The notes under the pieces are model-generated. The model was not told where the DNA came from. It did no database searches and was given only the letters and a program-made list of their open reading frames with translations. Made by a program: the position numbers and the translations under genes. Shown here one piece after another: positions 43,853 to 56,133 of a stretch of 64,000 nt of DNA. Source of the stretch: Sorghum bicolor (Eukaryota > Streptophyta > Magnoliopsida > Poales > Poaceae); NCBI RefSeq assembly GCF_000003195.3, contig NC_012873.2, positions 5,913,894 through 5,977,893 on the forward strand, given 5' to 3'. Numbering within the stretch: position 1 is the first letter of the stretch; every line of letters begins with the position of its first letter.

Positions 43853-46800
43853 TCAGTGCTGGTTGCCTCCTTGTTGCAAACTGACCAATCCGAAGTATGT
43901 TCCAGAGGTACCCTTAGCCATAAGGGATGCATGTGTGCCCTTCTCCACAACAATTCCTTTCTCAAGCACAGTGATCTGGTCACAGTTCTGGATTGTGCTG
44001 AGCCTGTGCGCCACCACAATACTTGTCCTGCCAACCATCACTCGGTCCAATGCCTCTTGTACCACCTTCTCTGACTGGCTGTCCAGTGCACTTGTAGCTT
44101 CATCCAGTAGCAAGATAGCAGGGTTCTTTAGGATGGCACGGGCAATTGCAATGCGTTGTTTTTGGCCTCCTGAAAGCTGTACACCCCTCTCACCACACCA
44201 TGTATCATATCCATCCTTGAGGTTGCTAATGAAGTCATGTGCATTCGCAGACCTTGCAGCATTCTCAATTTCTGCTTCAGTTGCTGTTTCTGTACCATAC
44301 ACAATATTTTCTCTTATTGTACCCGCAAATAGTGTTGGTTCCTGGCTGACTAATCCAATGTGTCGTCGCAGGCCTCTGAGATTGTATGTTTTGATGTCTT
44401 TACCATCGATCTTCACTACCCCCCTAAGTGGGTCATAGAACCTCTCTATAAGCCCAATGATAGTCGACTTGCCAGAACCACTTTGCCCAACAAGGGCTGT
44501 TGACTTGCCTGGTTGGATGCTCAAGGAGAAACCTTTGAATATAATCACATCTGGCCTTGATGGGTATGCAAAGTCAACTCCTCTGATGTCAACCTCACCT
44601 TTTAGCCTCTCTGGTTTGTATCCCTCAGGGTTGTCAGGGTCAATTTCTGTTTCCCTGTCAAGAACAGCAAACACTGAAGCTACTGCATCAGCACCCTTAG
44701 CAAGGTCTGTTGTCATGCTACCTGCATCTGCAATCACACGCCCTGTGCTTACTAGTATCATGAAGGTCTGGAAGAGTGCCTTTGAAGTTATGTGATGCTC
44801 AGCCACGAGCTTGCCACCATACCAGAAATCAAGGGCCCATGTGCATGTCATGAGGCTCATGGAGGTGCCAAGGCCCAGTCCTGCAAACCATGACTGTCGG
44901 ATGCTTTCCTTGCGTGGCCCATCTTGTGCTTGGTCAAAGAGGCGTAGGATGCGCTCCTGCGATGAGAAAGCAGTGATGGTGCGTAGATTGGAGACGGCCT
45001 CAGCTGCTAGCCTGCTACTTTCAGATTGTGCCTGTATTGATTTCGTGGACATGCTCTTCAGTAAGACACGGCGAGTATAAAAGCAAAGAATGATAAGGGG
45101 TTGCACTGCTATCATGACAAGGGCCAAACGCCAAGCGATCACCAGACCCATAGTGCAGGCTGTGAGAACTGCAGAAACTGTCTGGATCACTAGAGCCATT
45201 CGATCACCCACAAGAGACCGCACCTGCCAAAAGAAGTATATGAATTGTCAGGTACTGTTTTCTATAATTTTGATAAGCTTATCTTTGTTTCGTATACTTA
45301 CGACGTTGGCATCCTTGGCAAGTTGTGAGCATATGGCACCACTGGAGTTCTCATCACGGTCAAACCATCCAATCTCAAAAGTAAGGATTTTTGCAAGCAT
45401 CTGTTCTCTCACTCTCTTGGTGAGGTATTCCCCCATGGCACCGAAGTTGTAATGTTGACCAATATTGATCAAGAATGAGAGCACTGCAAGAGCAACAAAG
45501 ATGAGTGTGTAGGTCCTTGTTTTGTCCTTGATCTCATTATGGTCTGCCAAGAAGTAGATTGAGATCATGCTGCCCATGGCATATGAATATGCAGGCTGTA
45601 TGCCTCCAAACACAATTGCACTGAAACTTCCCATCAGAGCCTGCTTCCACTCTGGTGCATTAAGCATCAGTAACCTTCTGAATGAAGGGACAGGAAGCTT
45701 TGGCTTCTCGGTAATGTTATCATTTTCTGCGTCACCCATTGACCGTCCTGAGCTTGACCTGCTAGCTGCAGAGAACCTCCTGCTCATGCTGTGGCTGCTA
45801 GATTGCCCTGCAGCAGATGTACTTCCAGTTCCACCAACCTGATTGGCCTCTCTTGAATCTCTGGTCTGCTGAAGGCGGACAAGAGATGTGTAGAGGCCAT
45901 TCTCATTGGCAATGAGCTCATCATGGGATCCCAGCTCCTTGACCTCACCATATTGCATCACAGCAATCATGTCAGCATTCCGGATTGTGGAGAGCCGATG
46001 TGCAACGACAATGGTTGTCCTGCCCACAGAAGCCAGGTCAAGTGCCTCTTGCACAACACGCTCTGACTCTGTGTCCAATGCACTTGTGGCTTCATCAAGG
46101 AGGAGGATCTTGGGTGACTTAAGAATAGCTCTGGCAATAGCAATCCTCTGCTTCTGTCCTCCAGACATTTGGACACCACGCTCACCCACCTGTTTACAAC
46201 ATCTAATTCATATAAGGAAGCATTCTAGTCCCATGTTTGTTGATTTACACAATATCAACATATTTGTGCTCTCCTTATCTATCAATTCTATCGACAAAAT
46301 CACAATCAAAGTTTTCTTTGGTAGAGTCTTAAACTTAGATTCATTGTATCAACTGTTGTTTGTATGACCCTCCTTTTTCCATTTCAGAATTTGTTGAAGA
46401 TTAACTATGAAAATCAACATGTATGTACAATCTATCCGATGACATGCTGCTTGATGGCATCCTTCTAGCTTCTAGCTTCTAGTGATGCTGTGGGAGTAGG
46501 ACTTCCTTTTGAATTCTACAGCTAGTTTCTTTTGAATGCTGTAGCTTAATAGTCTACTGTTTAAAAGGGTTATCCTGTTCTTCTCTTAAAAAATTTACCT
46601 TCCATAAGTTGTCTAGAAAACTTACAAAAGAATCTATCATTGGAAGGCAAAGGCTTTGTTTCTAGAGGATGGTCAGATTGCCCAACTATAGTGATGAGAT
46701 GGGGCATACTGGTAGACCTGCTAGATTTCCTTGTTTTTCTTTGTGAACATGTTGATAATTCTTGTGTATATACATATAGTTGGTGATGGTATTGAGGCCA

Positions 46801-49800
46801 CTACACTGCTACATTCCTATCAACGTTTTGTCCTCTCAGACTCAAATCTCACGCTTTCGTGTAATGTCATATTATGTTATCCCCAACAAGCTTGCTTTTG
46901 TAACTGATTGAAGCTCTCTCAGTGGCAAACAAAGTTCACCACTGATGGGAATAGACCTATCGAATCAAAACTGTTGCCCGTGATTTCTCAGTATACTTTG
47001 GTGCTCACATTATACTACAGTATTTCTAAAGTGTTTCTGTTGTCGTTCTGCAGTAGTGACTCTTTCATTTAAACCGGTTTGTTCTGAAGTCAGGTAGCAA
47101 GATTACTATGGAAAATATTGTTCTCGAAAAAATACAAGGCAATGTTTATGCACATCAGATGTTTGAGCCATTTGCAGATACATAATTTTATTCTCGGAGC
47201 TAACTCACCCTATTGTTTCTGTTATCTTCACTAAGGTCACTCAGTCCGTTGACTCATAGTCTCATACAAGCTGTTCAAGGCCAACATAATTGTAGCTGAG
47301 TGCAGATAATAGTCATTTCTGAAGCAAACTGATGTGATAAGGTGAATTGAAGGCAAGTGCAAGTTTTCAAGATTTTTCTTTGATATCTATCCATATTGAT
47401 AATTGAAATGGATGTTTAGTTATCTGGTAAGTAACATTAATATCACAATTACAAGGACATAACTTTGTATTTTCAGGTTGAAAATCCCATTTACCTGTCT
47501 TCCAAACGTGTAGTTAACCTTCTATATTGTTTGAGCTGACCATCCTTAATCAAACAAATGCCAAACTGAGGACTGAAGTCAACCAGTAGTGAAATAAGTT
47601 ATTACTCTCCTATTCCTGTGGATGCTAATATGAAATGCCATTACTAGTTACCCTAAAAATGTTACAGTTTAAGTCATACTGGCCACTCTCTAATTCAAGA
47701 TACATGGATGCTACTTGTGCATTATTTATAGGAAATTAACCATGTGCATTGAGAATTGTCATGGTTTACAGTACTGATTGTAGGCACAGCTTAGCTATAC
47801 TTGTACCGCTAAAATAGAGCTGTTTCTCACTATCTAGGACACTTTCCTGTGGTCTTTTCATGAGTGCATGCTTATGAACAATGGAAATGAAAGTTCAGTG
47901 GCAAAGTGGTCCTTTATTGTTGTCAAACTCACAATAATACAGGTATGAAGTGGTGAAATACTCAAATGGTAGGATATTTTGGGTACCTATCAGGTCATCT
48001 TGTTAGAGTTTTGCCCACATCAAAGTCTAATGTGCGCTAATATTCAGTGCCCCACATCAGGTTTGCACACAGTAGAATTTGCTTGTGGTGGGGCCGTGGG
48101 GGTCTGGCCACGAAAGAAACATTTCAGGTTTACATGTTTGCCACTGAGTTTGATTTCATTAGAGGGATCTTCCATTATTAGCTGAGGATGGCATCTTCAT
48201 GAAGTCCCACGTTAGGATGGCTAGGGCGCTAGGCAGCCCGAAAAGTACCCTTTTCCCACCTTCTGTAATTAGTATCTTTCAAATCACAGTTTGTGATAGT
48301 GGCAACGATCTGGGAAAAAAAAATCTCCTTTCCTGAATCATTTTAACTTTTTTTTTTAAAACATATTAGCCTCATGGTGGAAGCACTTGTGCCACTACAG
48401 ACATACTTGCACGGGCACTTTCTTCTGTCAATCTCTGCCTCACGTATTGCTGTCAAAATTATTATTGCGTGACAGGACCTCAGTGAAATCCTGTTCGCTG
48501 GGAAAGTTGGCACACCCAAAACTGTTGGCTGGCAACCCTTTTCCAGGTTACTAGATTTGCAAAAAGGTTCTGGCTATTTGTCTTCTGCGTCCACCAACCA
48601 CGGAGACTCACACACTGAGTGGTGGGCTAACCATTCTCCCTTTCCCAATTTGGGGTCGCCACTCAATCCTCTATGATTCCTAGGTCCTACCATAAGCAAT
48701 CTTGGAAAGCGTGTCCTCTCATCCCTCAACATTTGAAGAAGGATTTTAATTGAAGTGGTGTACATAGCAGCCTTAGATATACTGGCACGGCAGCTAGGAA
48801 TACAGGGTTCAGCTACTATTCTCTAGTGGAAAGGATGGAATTTATAGTAGAGATGTGGATGTATGCTCAACCGGCAATGAGAGATCTTCTGGCCAAAGCA
48901 ACCGGCACTCTGAGGAAATATGCTGAAACCACAACGAGGACTATGACTGCCCACTACAGGCAATTTGCTAGGTTTCAGGTATTTCTGTGGTTGCCTGTAT
49001 TTCCATCTTTAATTCTTTTTCTTTCTGTTATGTTATATATTCAATGTAGATGATGTAGTGACACAATGGGGCGCCTATATGTTGCATCTTCAATTTTTCC
49101 TAATTTGTTAGATGTCAATTTTTGAGCCTGAGTGGGTGGTTGGGTACTTTGGTTTCTTCACTAAATGGCTATAGTGCTGTGTATCCACTCACTTTTGCGT
49201 AACTAAGCCCTCTTCTATTTCAACAGTTCCAGTACTGTAATTTTACTCTTTACTAAAAAGCTGCCAAGCTGGAGATACTTGGGCTGTCCGACATGTACCT
49301 ACTTTGACATGCTACAGGTTAGTGCTCCTCCTATCATCCAGACAGGCCAGAATATGAATAAACTTAATTTGATCTTGGTGCTTAAATAATTATTGATACA
49401 ACCATGTACGGTCTAACTCATTTCCAGTTCCACCAAGAGATTCATTTTGTTGAACTGATTATTTTCACTGTGATAGTTCAACAATTTTCAGTGGGCAGAG
49501 ATTTCCTTTCCTGGGAACTCAGTGCAGAGAGCACTCAGATTTCTTTGAAGGCACAGCAGGCAGGACCCAATGACCCATCATGTCCTGAGCCAGCGATGCG
49601 GCGCCTAGCAAGCCAGCAGCTATATAGCTAGCCAGCACTAGGATAAACTGATGGAGTAGTGGACTAAGGTAGTGTTGCTTCCTGATAATGGGGAGTAGTA
49701 CTATACTAGAAACAAAAGCTGCTGCTTCCAAAGCAAACCTTTACTCCCAGCCTACCTTTGTTTCAAATTTTCTATTTCTTTGAATAATTAGAAGTTCCTT

Positions 49801-52289
49801 TGGATCAGCATGAAAATGTTGCACAATTGACGAAAGACTAAAATAGTGGAGGAGTTAGTGCCGAGTTGGGATCCCAAAGCCACATGTACTGGTCACCTAA
49901 CCATGCTGAATTTGTTTGTTGGGGCATGTTTGTTTCAGTTTAGTTCTTGAAGCAGTTTAGCCTTCGACTGCCTGGCCCTTTCTAGTATTTTCGAATGTTG
50001 TGAGCAATTGTTATGCCTTTCTGACTTTTGAGTTGTTTCCCATGTCAGCTTTACCCCACTTTCACAAATTGATCCAGAACTTTTTTTTCAAAAAAAAAGG
50101 AGAAAAGAATATCATGATTACTCTTTTCACTAAAATTTGGAATACTCCGTAGTCCGCACTATGCGGTGCACCTAAACACGTCAGTACTTCCATAAAAAAA
50201 TATGGAAAAATTAGAGCATAAATTCCATGCGATATTTAGGCATTGTTTGTACTAGTGTGCACGAAAAAGCAAGCATCATCTCTTTTGGGGAGGAAAACTT
50301 GACAGTGACTTCCAAGGGTAAGAAAAGCGTAGCGAACAAAACAACTGCATGCATTTCTCGTCCAAAAAAAAAACAATACAATTGCATGCATACGCCAGTT
50401 GCAAAAGTGGTGTGGTAAATAGGTAGCTTGCCTGCGTGTCGTAGCCCTGCGGCAGCTGGGAGATGAAGTTGTGGGCGTTGGCCGCCTTCGCCGCCGCGAC
50501 GACCTCCTCCTCCGTGGCGTCCTCCTTCCCGAACAGGATGTTCTCCCGGATCGACGTCGCGAACAGCGCCGGCTCCTGGCTGACGAGCCCCATCTGCGCG
50601 CGCAGCCACTTGAGCCGCAGCCGCCGGATGTCCACGCCGTCCAGGGTCACCTCCCCGGCCGCCGGGTCGTAGAACCGCTCCAGCAGCGCGATCACCGTCG
50701 ACTTCCCGGACCCGCTTCCGCCCACCAGCGCCACCGTGCGCCCCGCCGGCACGCGCAGGTTGAAGCTCACGAAGATCGGCGTCTCCGGCCGCGACGGGTA
50801 GCAGAACTCCACGTTCTTGAATTCCACATCCCCGGCGACGTTGGCCACCTCGTCGCCGGCACTGCTCTCCGAGTCGATCTTGGGCACCCGCAGGATCACC
50901 TCCTGGACCCTCTCCGCCGCCGAGCTCGCCTCAGAGAAGTACTTGACGTTCGACAGCCCGGACCCCAGAGCTCTGCATCGTTCGTTAATGGCGCCGTCAT
51001 CACATCACATCACATCATCATCTAGGAGTAACAGTAACATGCAGCAGAGCAGACAGCAGACTGATAAATAAAATCACGGTGACGTACAGGCCACCGACGA
51101 CAATGGCGGCGGAGACGGCGAAGACGGTGCCGCCCTGGTAGCCGTGGTACATGACGAGGCGGCTGCCGTACCAGACGTTGAACGCCCAGATGGCGAAGGT
51201 GATGCCGTTGCTGCCGATGGCGACGCCCTTGGCGAGCCCCTGCTTGATGCCGAGCCTCGCCGACTCCTCGAGCGCGGCGGAGAAGTGCGCCATGGTGGTG
51301 CGCTCGGCCACGAACGAGTAGACGGTGCGCACCGACGAGACGGCCTGCTCGGCGATGGCGCCCGGGCGGGTGTACTGCTCCCTGATCCGGCGGGCGAGGC
51401 CGATGAGGATGCGGCCGTACATGAAGCCGGGGATGATGAGCAGCAGCACGGACGGCAGCGCCACCAGCGTGAGGTGCCACAGCAGCGCGAAGCCGACGGC
51501 GTAGCTGCCGAGGAACATGGCGCAGTTCATCACGAAGTTGGGCAGCTTCTCGCTCAGCACGTCCTGCACGACGAGGCTGTCGTTGGAGACGCTGGTGATC
51601 ACCTCCGACGTGGAGCCGACCTTGAGGTCGAAGTACTCCACGTCCTGCCGGAGCACCGCCCGCAGGTACCGCTCCCGCATCCGCGACGCCTGCCGCTCCG
51701 CCGTGCGCGCCCAGCAGTACCCCTCTGCCAACGATCGACGACGACACGACCGACGATTATATATATATCAGCACGGTCCATGCGCGCGCAAGCAAAGCAA
51801 ACCGCCGGCGGCGGCAGCATTGGCATGGGTGCATCATATGTGCGTGTGTGCAGCGCCGGCGAGCTCACCTAGGAACGCCATGACCAAGCAGCCGAGCGCC
51901 AAGAAGACGAGGTTGCGCGCGTTCTGGGAGCCGAGAAGAAGGAGGAAACGACGTGCGTCAGCTATGGCGTAGGATCGATCAACGGAGGCGAGACATCGAG
52001 ACACGGACTGTGTTCTAGCAATCTAGCTAGCTACCTCGTTGATCTTGGAGCTGAACTCCTGGAGGACGTCCGGCCCGTTGCCGAGGTCGTTGAAGATGCG
52101 GCTGGTGATAAAGAGCATCACGGGCGTGGAGAAGCCGTCGCCCATGGTGCCCACCAGGCCCAGCACCATGAGCACCACGTCCGTGGCGTCCGCGTGCATG
52201 AACACCGACGCGAACGACCACCGCATCACCGGCGCCGGCGCCTTCTTGGCCATGGCCGCCGCCGCCTGCGTCGGCCCGTCCTTACCCAT
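43853..52289 (-). CDS. ABCB-type full-size ABC transporter (gene D), 1248 aa, intact
   Basis: Six exons: 52035-52289, 51869-51923, 51088-51724, 50432-50972, 45302-46189, 43853-45223; total 3747 bp, all phases compatible. Start [11 protein letters not shown]1 spans about residues 30-330. NBD1 has Walker [10 protein letters not shown] (about 399-407), signature MSGGQ (about 504-508), Walker [13 protein letters not shown] (from about 524) and the H-loop His near 560. After a Ser-rich linker, TMD2 follows. NBD2 has GQSGSGKST (about 1038-1046), LSGGQ (about 1142-1146) and [15 protein letters not shown] full P-glycoprotein-like exporter of the plant ABCB15 type at the plasma membrane; the substrate is not readable. 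Length fits the rice ABCB proteins of this class (about 1245 aa). Introns are GT-AG except intron 4, whose donor is CAG|GCAAGC. A TATA box lies about 310 bp upstream. It is the best-preserved copy together with C. Confidence 0.95.
46190..50431 (-). other. Intron 4 of gene D, 4.2 kb
   Basis: Unusually long intron between the Walker A and signature halves of NBD1. It is mostly moderate-AT sequence with no transposon termini I could define. One plus-strand exon-like segment (about 48822-48978) has a pyrimidine-AG acceptor, an open frame ([19 protein letters not shown]) and a GTATTT donor after TTTCAG. This may be a captured exon of an unknown gene. Confidence 0.6.
50430..50431 (-). other. Non-canonical GC splice donor of gene D intron 4
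   Basis: Minus strand reads ACGCAG|GCAAGC where genes A, B and C read CAG|GTACTG, CAG|GTAGCA and CAG|GTACGT. There is no GT close by that keeps the frame. GC-AG introns with AG|GCAAG context are a known minor class spliced by the major spliceosome. Confidence 0.85.
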
Positions 52290-52593
52290 GTCGTCGTCGG
52301 CCGGCGATCGAGGTCGACGTCGTCGTCGCTGCCTGCCACCCCGCCGCGCGCACTCGCCGCGCCGTGTCTCGCTTGTAACAACCTTGCCCTGCCCCTGTTG
52401 CGGCCGGGTTTTTGTGAATCGTGATGGGCAATATATAATAGAGTATATACTCCTATAAGAGAATTGACTTTGGCTCACGGCTCTTGTGGCCAAGCTGCCT
52501 ACGGCTACGAGCTACCTATAAGCAGGCCTCGTTTTCAGGCCGTTTAGGCGGTAGGCTCTGACTGAACCTCTGGAGGAGAAGGGAGAAGCTGAG

Positions 52594-52606
52594 GGCTCTT
52601 ATATAG
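52594..52606 (-). promoter_or_regulatory. Putative TATA box of gene D
   Basis: Minus strand reads CTATATAAGAGCC, a typical grass TATA context, about 310 bp upstream of the ATG and followed by CT-rich leader. A weaker TATA-like 'attatatattg' lies nearer, at about 52430. Confidence 0.6.
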
Positions 52607-52786
52607 GGCCTCTCTGTGCTTGTGTCCTCGTGTCATTCTGTGTACGCGCATCAGTAATTCAGTATGCGCGGAAACGTCATTCCCAGCATGTGCTCTATGC
52701 GGAAAGAAAGAAAAAAAAATATAATATCAAAGCATTTTCAATTACAAATTAATAAGTCGTACTAGTACAAAATATTTTCAGAGATA

Positions 52787-53048
52787 CTCTTTCTGTCCCC
52801 AAAAACATGATGCTTTTGACTTTTAGATCGATATCTTGTTTGATTTGTTAGTTTTATTCAAAATCTTTGTATCAATATTATTTATTTTGTTATGATTTAT
52901 TTTATCATTATAGATACTATAATAATGGCTTGTTTATTTTATTATTTGCAAAAGAACTTAATAAAACAAGTGGTTAAACATGATATCAAAAACTCAAAAG
53001 TGTCATCGAAAGTGGTTATTATTTGCAATTATGTTTGGACCGAGGGAG
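52787..53048. mobile_element. Stowaway-like MITE
   Basis: CTCTTTCTGTCCCC ... GGACCGAGGGAG, TA at both ends; upstream of the gene D promoter. Confidence 0.75.
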
Positions 53049-53102
53049 TAGATGTTTTCGACTCTTAGAGACAAGCAATGTTGAATGATCTATGTTAATG
53101 TA

Positions 53103-53360
53103 CTCCCTCCATCTCTGAATAAATAGATCTTTAGAGTTATTTTAAGTCAAACTTTTTAAACTTTGATCAAATTTCTAGAAAAAATCCATCAAGATTTATG
53201 ATATAAAGTTAGTATCATTAAATATATCATAAAATACATTTATATAATATGCTCATTTTATGTCTTAGATGTTATCGCTCTTTCCTAGGAAATTAGTCAA
53301 ACTTTAGATTGTTTGACTGGCATAAATTTTTGGAATTGATTTATTTGGTGATAGAGGGAG
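53103..53360. mobile_element. Stowaway-like MITE
   Basis: CTCCCTCCATCTCTGAATAAA ends with TTTATTTGGTGATAGAGGGAG; TA on both sides. Confidence 0.85.
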
Positions 53361-54510
53361 TATTATTTGAACAGGCCGTCGGCTAGGCCACCCACTCTCA
53401 CTTATCTTTATAAATTATTTTTAAAAAAATCTAAAACAGTCAAATATAGCAAAACATTTTTCTAAATCCTAGGGCAACACCCCCTAACTGGCACCGTGGT
53501 CGAGCGTCCTAAATCATGTTTTTTTTCCTCTTTCAAAATACATGCACGTGTGCTTCCTATGGTTTGAGCTACCTCTTCTAGTCTTCTCGCGTAACTTCTT
53601 TTGCCACATTACTACACACTAGTAAATATAGGAAGGTATTCTTTTGTATTATCATTTAATAATATTGTGTTAAATATTTTGGCTTTTCAACAATCACGAA
53701 TGAAAATATAGTTCACCTACAAATAAGTTTCGGGTTTTGTCAAGCACTATAACTTTTGGTATAAGGTGTCTCCATCCATAATTATTTGACAAATTCAAAT
53801 CTCAAAATCCGATAACTGAAAATGAATATTTGACATTTTACACGATCTCAAATCCAAAATTAACCCCTACAATTTTAGTATTGACCATGTCAACATCCGA
53901 AGTTGTTTGTAAATTCTAAAATTGGAATTTCAAAGTTGATAACTTAAAACATATATTTGTGACTCTAAACAACTTCATATCATAAATTTATCAACTTCGA
54001 AGTGTTAGATCACATTGTGAAATACCTAGTATAGGCCATGTTAACATCTTATGTTGTTTGAAAAATCTAAATTGTAAATTGCACAATTTAAGAACTAAAA
54101 ACAAAATGTTGGACCTCTAAACGGTTCCAAATAAAGAACTTGCTAATTACAAAGTCATACATTGTGTTGAGCAATAAAATTTTAGTAAAAATTTGTCATC
54201 ATCTAACTTCATGAAAAGATTATAATTTTTTAAGATAATTATGTCTAAAGACGAGTCTCTTGAGGGTGCTACCTTTGTTAATGATTTTCGGAGATGGCAC
54301 TCTTAGGAAAACCACCTCTAAAAATTGTTATTTTTATAGATATAGTAGCCTTATGAAACCTATTTCTATTAATTTAACATAGATAGATATTTGTCTGAGA
54401 GAGCATCTCTCCTAAAAATTTTGTACAAATGAAGAAAAAACAGGCCCTTCATGTGTTAAACATGCTTTCCCATTAGGCATCGTAAAAACCCTCGTTTGTA
54501 ATCATGCTTA
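53361..54510. other. Intergenic, AT-rich
   Basis: No gene. Repeated phrases in 53740-54180 ('gaccatgtcaacatc', 'ggccatgttaacatct') suggest an old, diverged tandem repeat. Confidence 0.4.
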
Positions 54511-54714
54511 GGTCAGTCTCAATGCATAGTTTCATAGCACAGTTACTAAGACTATATACTAGATAATCGAGCCACATAAGTTTCATAGGGATGAAACTCC
54601 TCTCTCATCTGATGAAACTCCTTCATTTAATGATCCTGCCAAGTTAGTAATTTTGCTTGTGGCACCCTATTTAATGTGCATGACACTCTCATGAAACATG
54701 CATTAAGACTAGCC
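54511..54714. mobile_element. MITE, GGTCAGTCTCAATGCAT type
   Basis: GGTCAGTCTCAATGCATAG ... CATGCATTAAGACTAGCC inverted repeat, flanked by TTA (54508-54510, 54715-54717). A partial second end ('cattaagactggtctta') lies at about 54781-54797. Confidence 0.8.
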
Positions 54715-55507
54715 TTATAGATGGTTTCATTTCTATCTTGATGACGTGTTGGTATGTGAAAACGTACAGTGACACTGTTCATTAAGACTGGTCTTAACCA
54801 TCGGGCCATTTCATAGGTTGTGTGAGCTTAGTAAGGATATATGCACGTGAGGTCGTCGATCGTCTTGGAAAATTAAGTGACTTTGAACACGTGGGGAAAA
54901 AAGATTTGAATTGTTGAATATGTACGACTCTCAATGCAAAATGGTCCAATGTGTTGCCCCCAAGTAAGAGAGAGTGCACGAAACGATGAGCCTATCTCCA
55001 ACAAGCACGACATTGGCTAGGTTAACGTAAGTACAGTACATACTTTTTTTAGTGGAACGTAAGTACATACGTAATTTACCGAAACAAAGTCGAGGCGGAA
55101 GGAGGCCCGTTACCGTGCATGCATGATAGTTTTTGATAAATGCGTGATATATATAGGACTCGTGTGGTATAGCTTCTTTTGTAGCTTCACGAGTTGTTTG
55201 AAGTTGTTTTATGTCAAACATGTATTTTTAAATAGCTTTACGTGTGTGAAGCTCGTTAAAATATATTCTCATAAGTGATTGGTGTGGGATGAAGATAAAA
55301 GTAGTAGCTTCTCCTAACTTGAACTCTCTCAGGTAAGCCCCTGCATATTCTCCTAACTTTAATTCATTTTGTGGACGTCTTAATATGATTTGTGATAGCA
55401 TGTTTTAAGGAGCATCATATATAGAGTTTATTTTGCTAAATAATTCACCAAAATAGCTTTAGCTTCACCATTAGAGAGCTGCTCATAGGGCCTAGTAAAA
55501 AATACTA

Positions 55508-55759
55508 CTCCTTCCATCCTAAATTATAAGGCATTTCAAAAATCTTAGAGAGTTAAAGCATCTTAAATTTGATAAAAAATTATAGAAAAATTATAAATAT
55601 TTGTGACATCAAATAAATGTATTATAAAAATATAATTAATAAAAAACCTAATAATATATAGTTAATATCATAAATATTATTATCTTATCATTAAATTTGG
55701 TCAAATTTAAAATATTTAACTCTTTAAGATTCTTAGAATATCCTCTGCTAGGGAAGGAG
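55508..55759. mobile_element. Stowaway-like MITE
   Basis: CTCCTTCCATCCTAAATTATAA at the left and a diverged inverted copy 'ctctgctagggaaggag' at the right; inner inverted phrases 'atcttaaatttgat'/'ggtcaaatttaaaat'. Confidence 0.75.
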
Positions 55760-55907
55760 TGTCAAATGGAGTTGCCGTTATTTATGTGGTTGTTTAATTA
55801 TGTGGTTCCAAAATGAACCAACATGTATAGTCGATGCAGTCTTCCCTGGCGTCAGTGACCCAAGGGCCCACAATGCAAATAGCACCAATCCACATCATCA
55901 ATAATAA

Positions 55908-56133
55908 GACCTTGCTTAGTTCACGATTTTTTTGAATTTAAGTATTGTAATATTTTCGTTTTATTTGGTAATTAGTGTCCAATCATAAACTAATTAGGCT
56001 CAAAAAATTCGTTTCGCAAATTATCAGTAAACTGTGTAATTAGTTATTTTTATTTATATTTAATGTTTTATGCATGCATCCAAAGATTTAATGTGATGGG
56101 ATGAAAAGAATTTTTTTTGAACTAAACAGGGCC
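55908..56133. mobile_element. Tourist-like MITE with TAA duplication
   Basis: GACCTTGCTTAGTTCAC ... GAACTAAACAGGGCC, TAA on both sides (55905-55907, 56134-56136). Confidence 0.87.
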
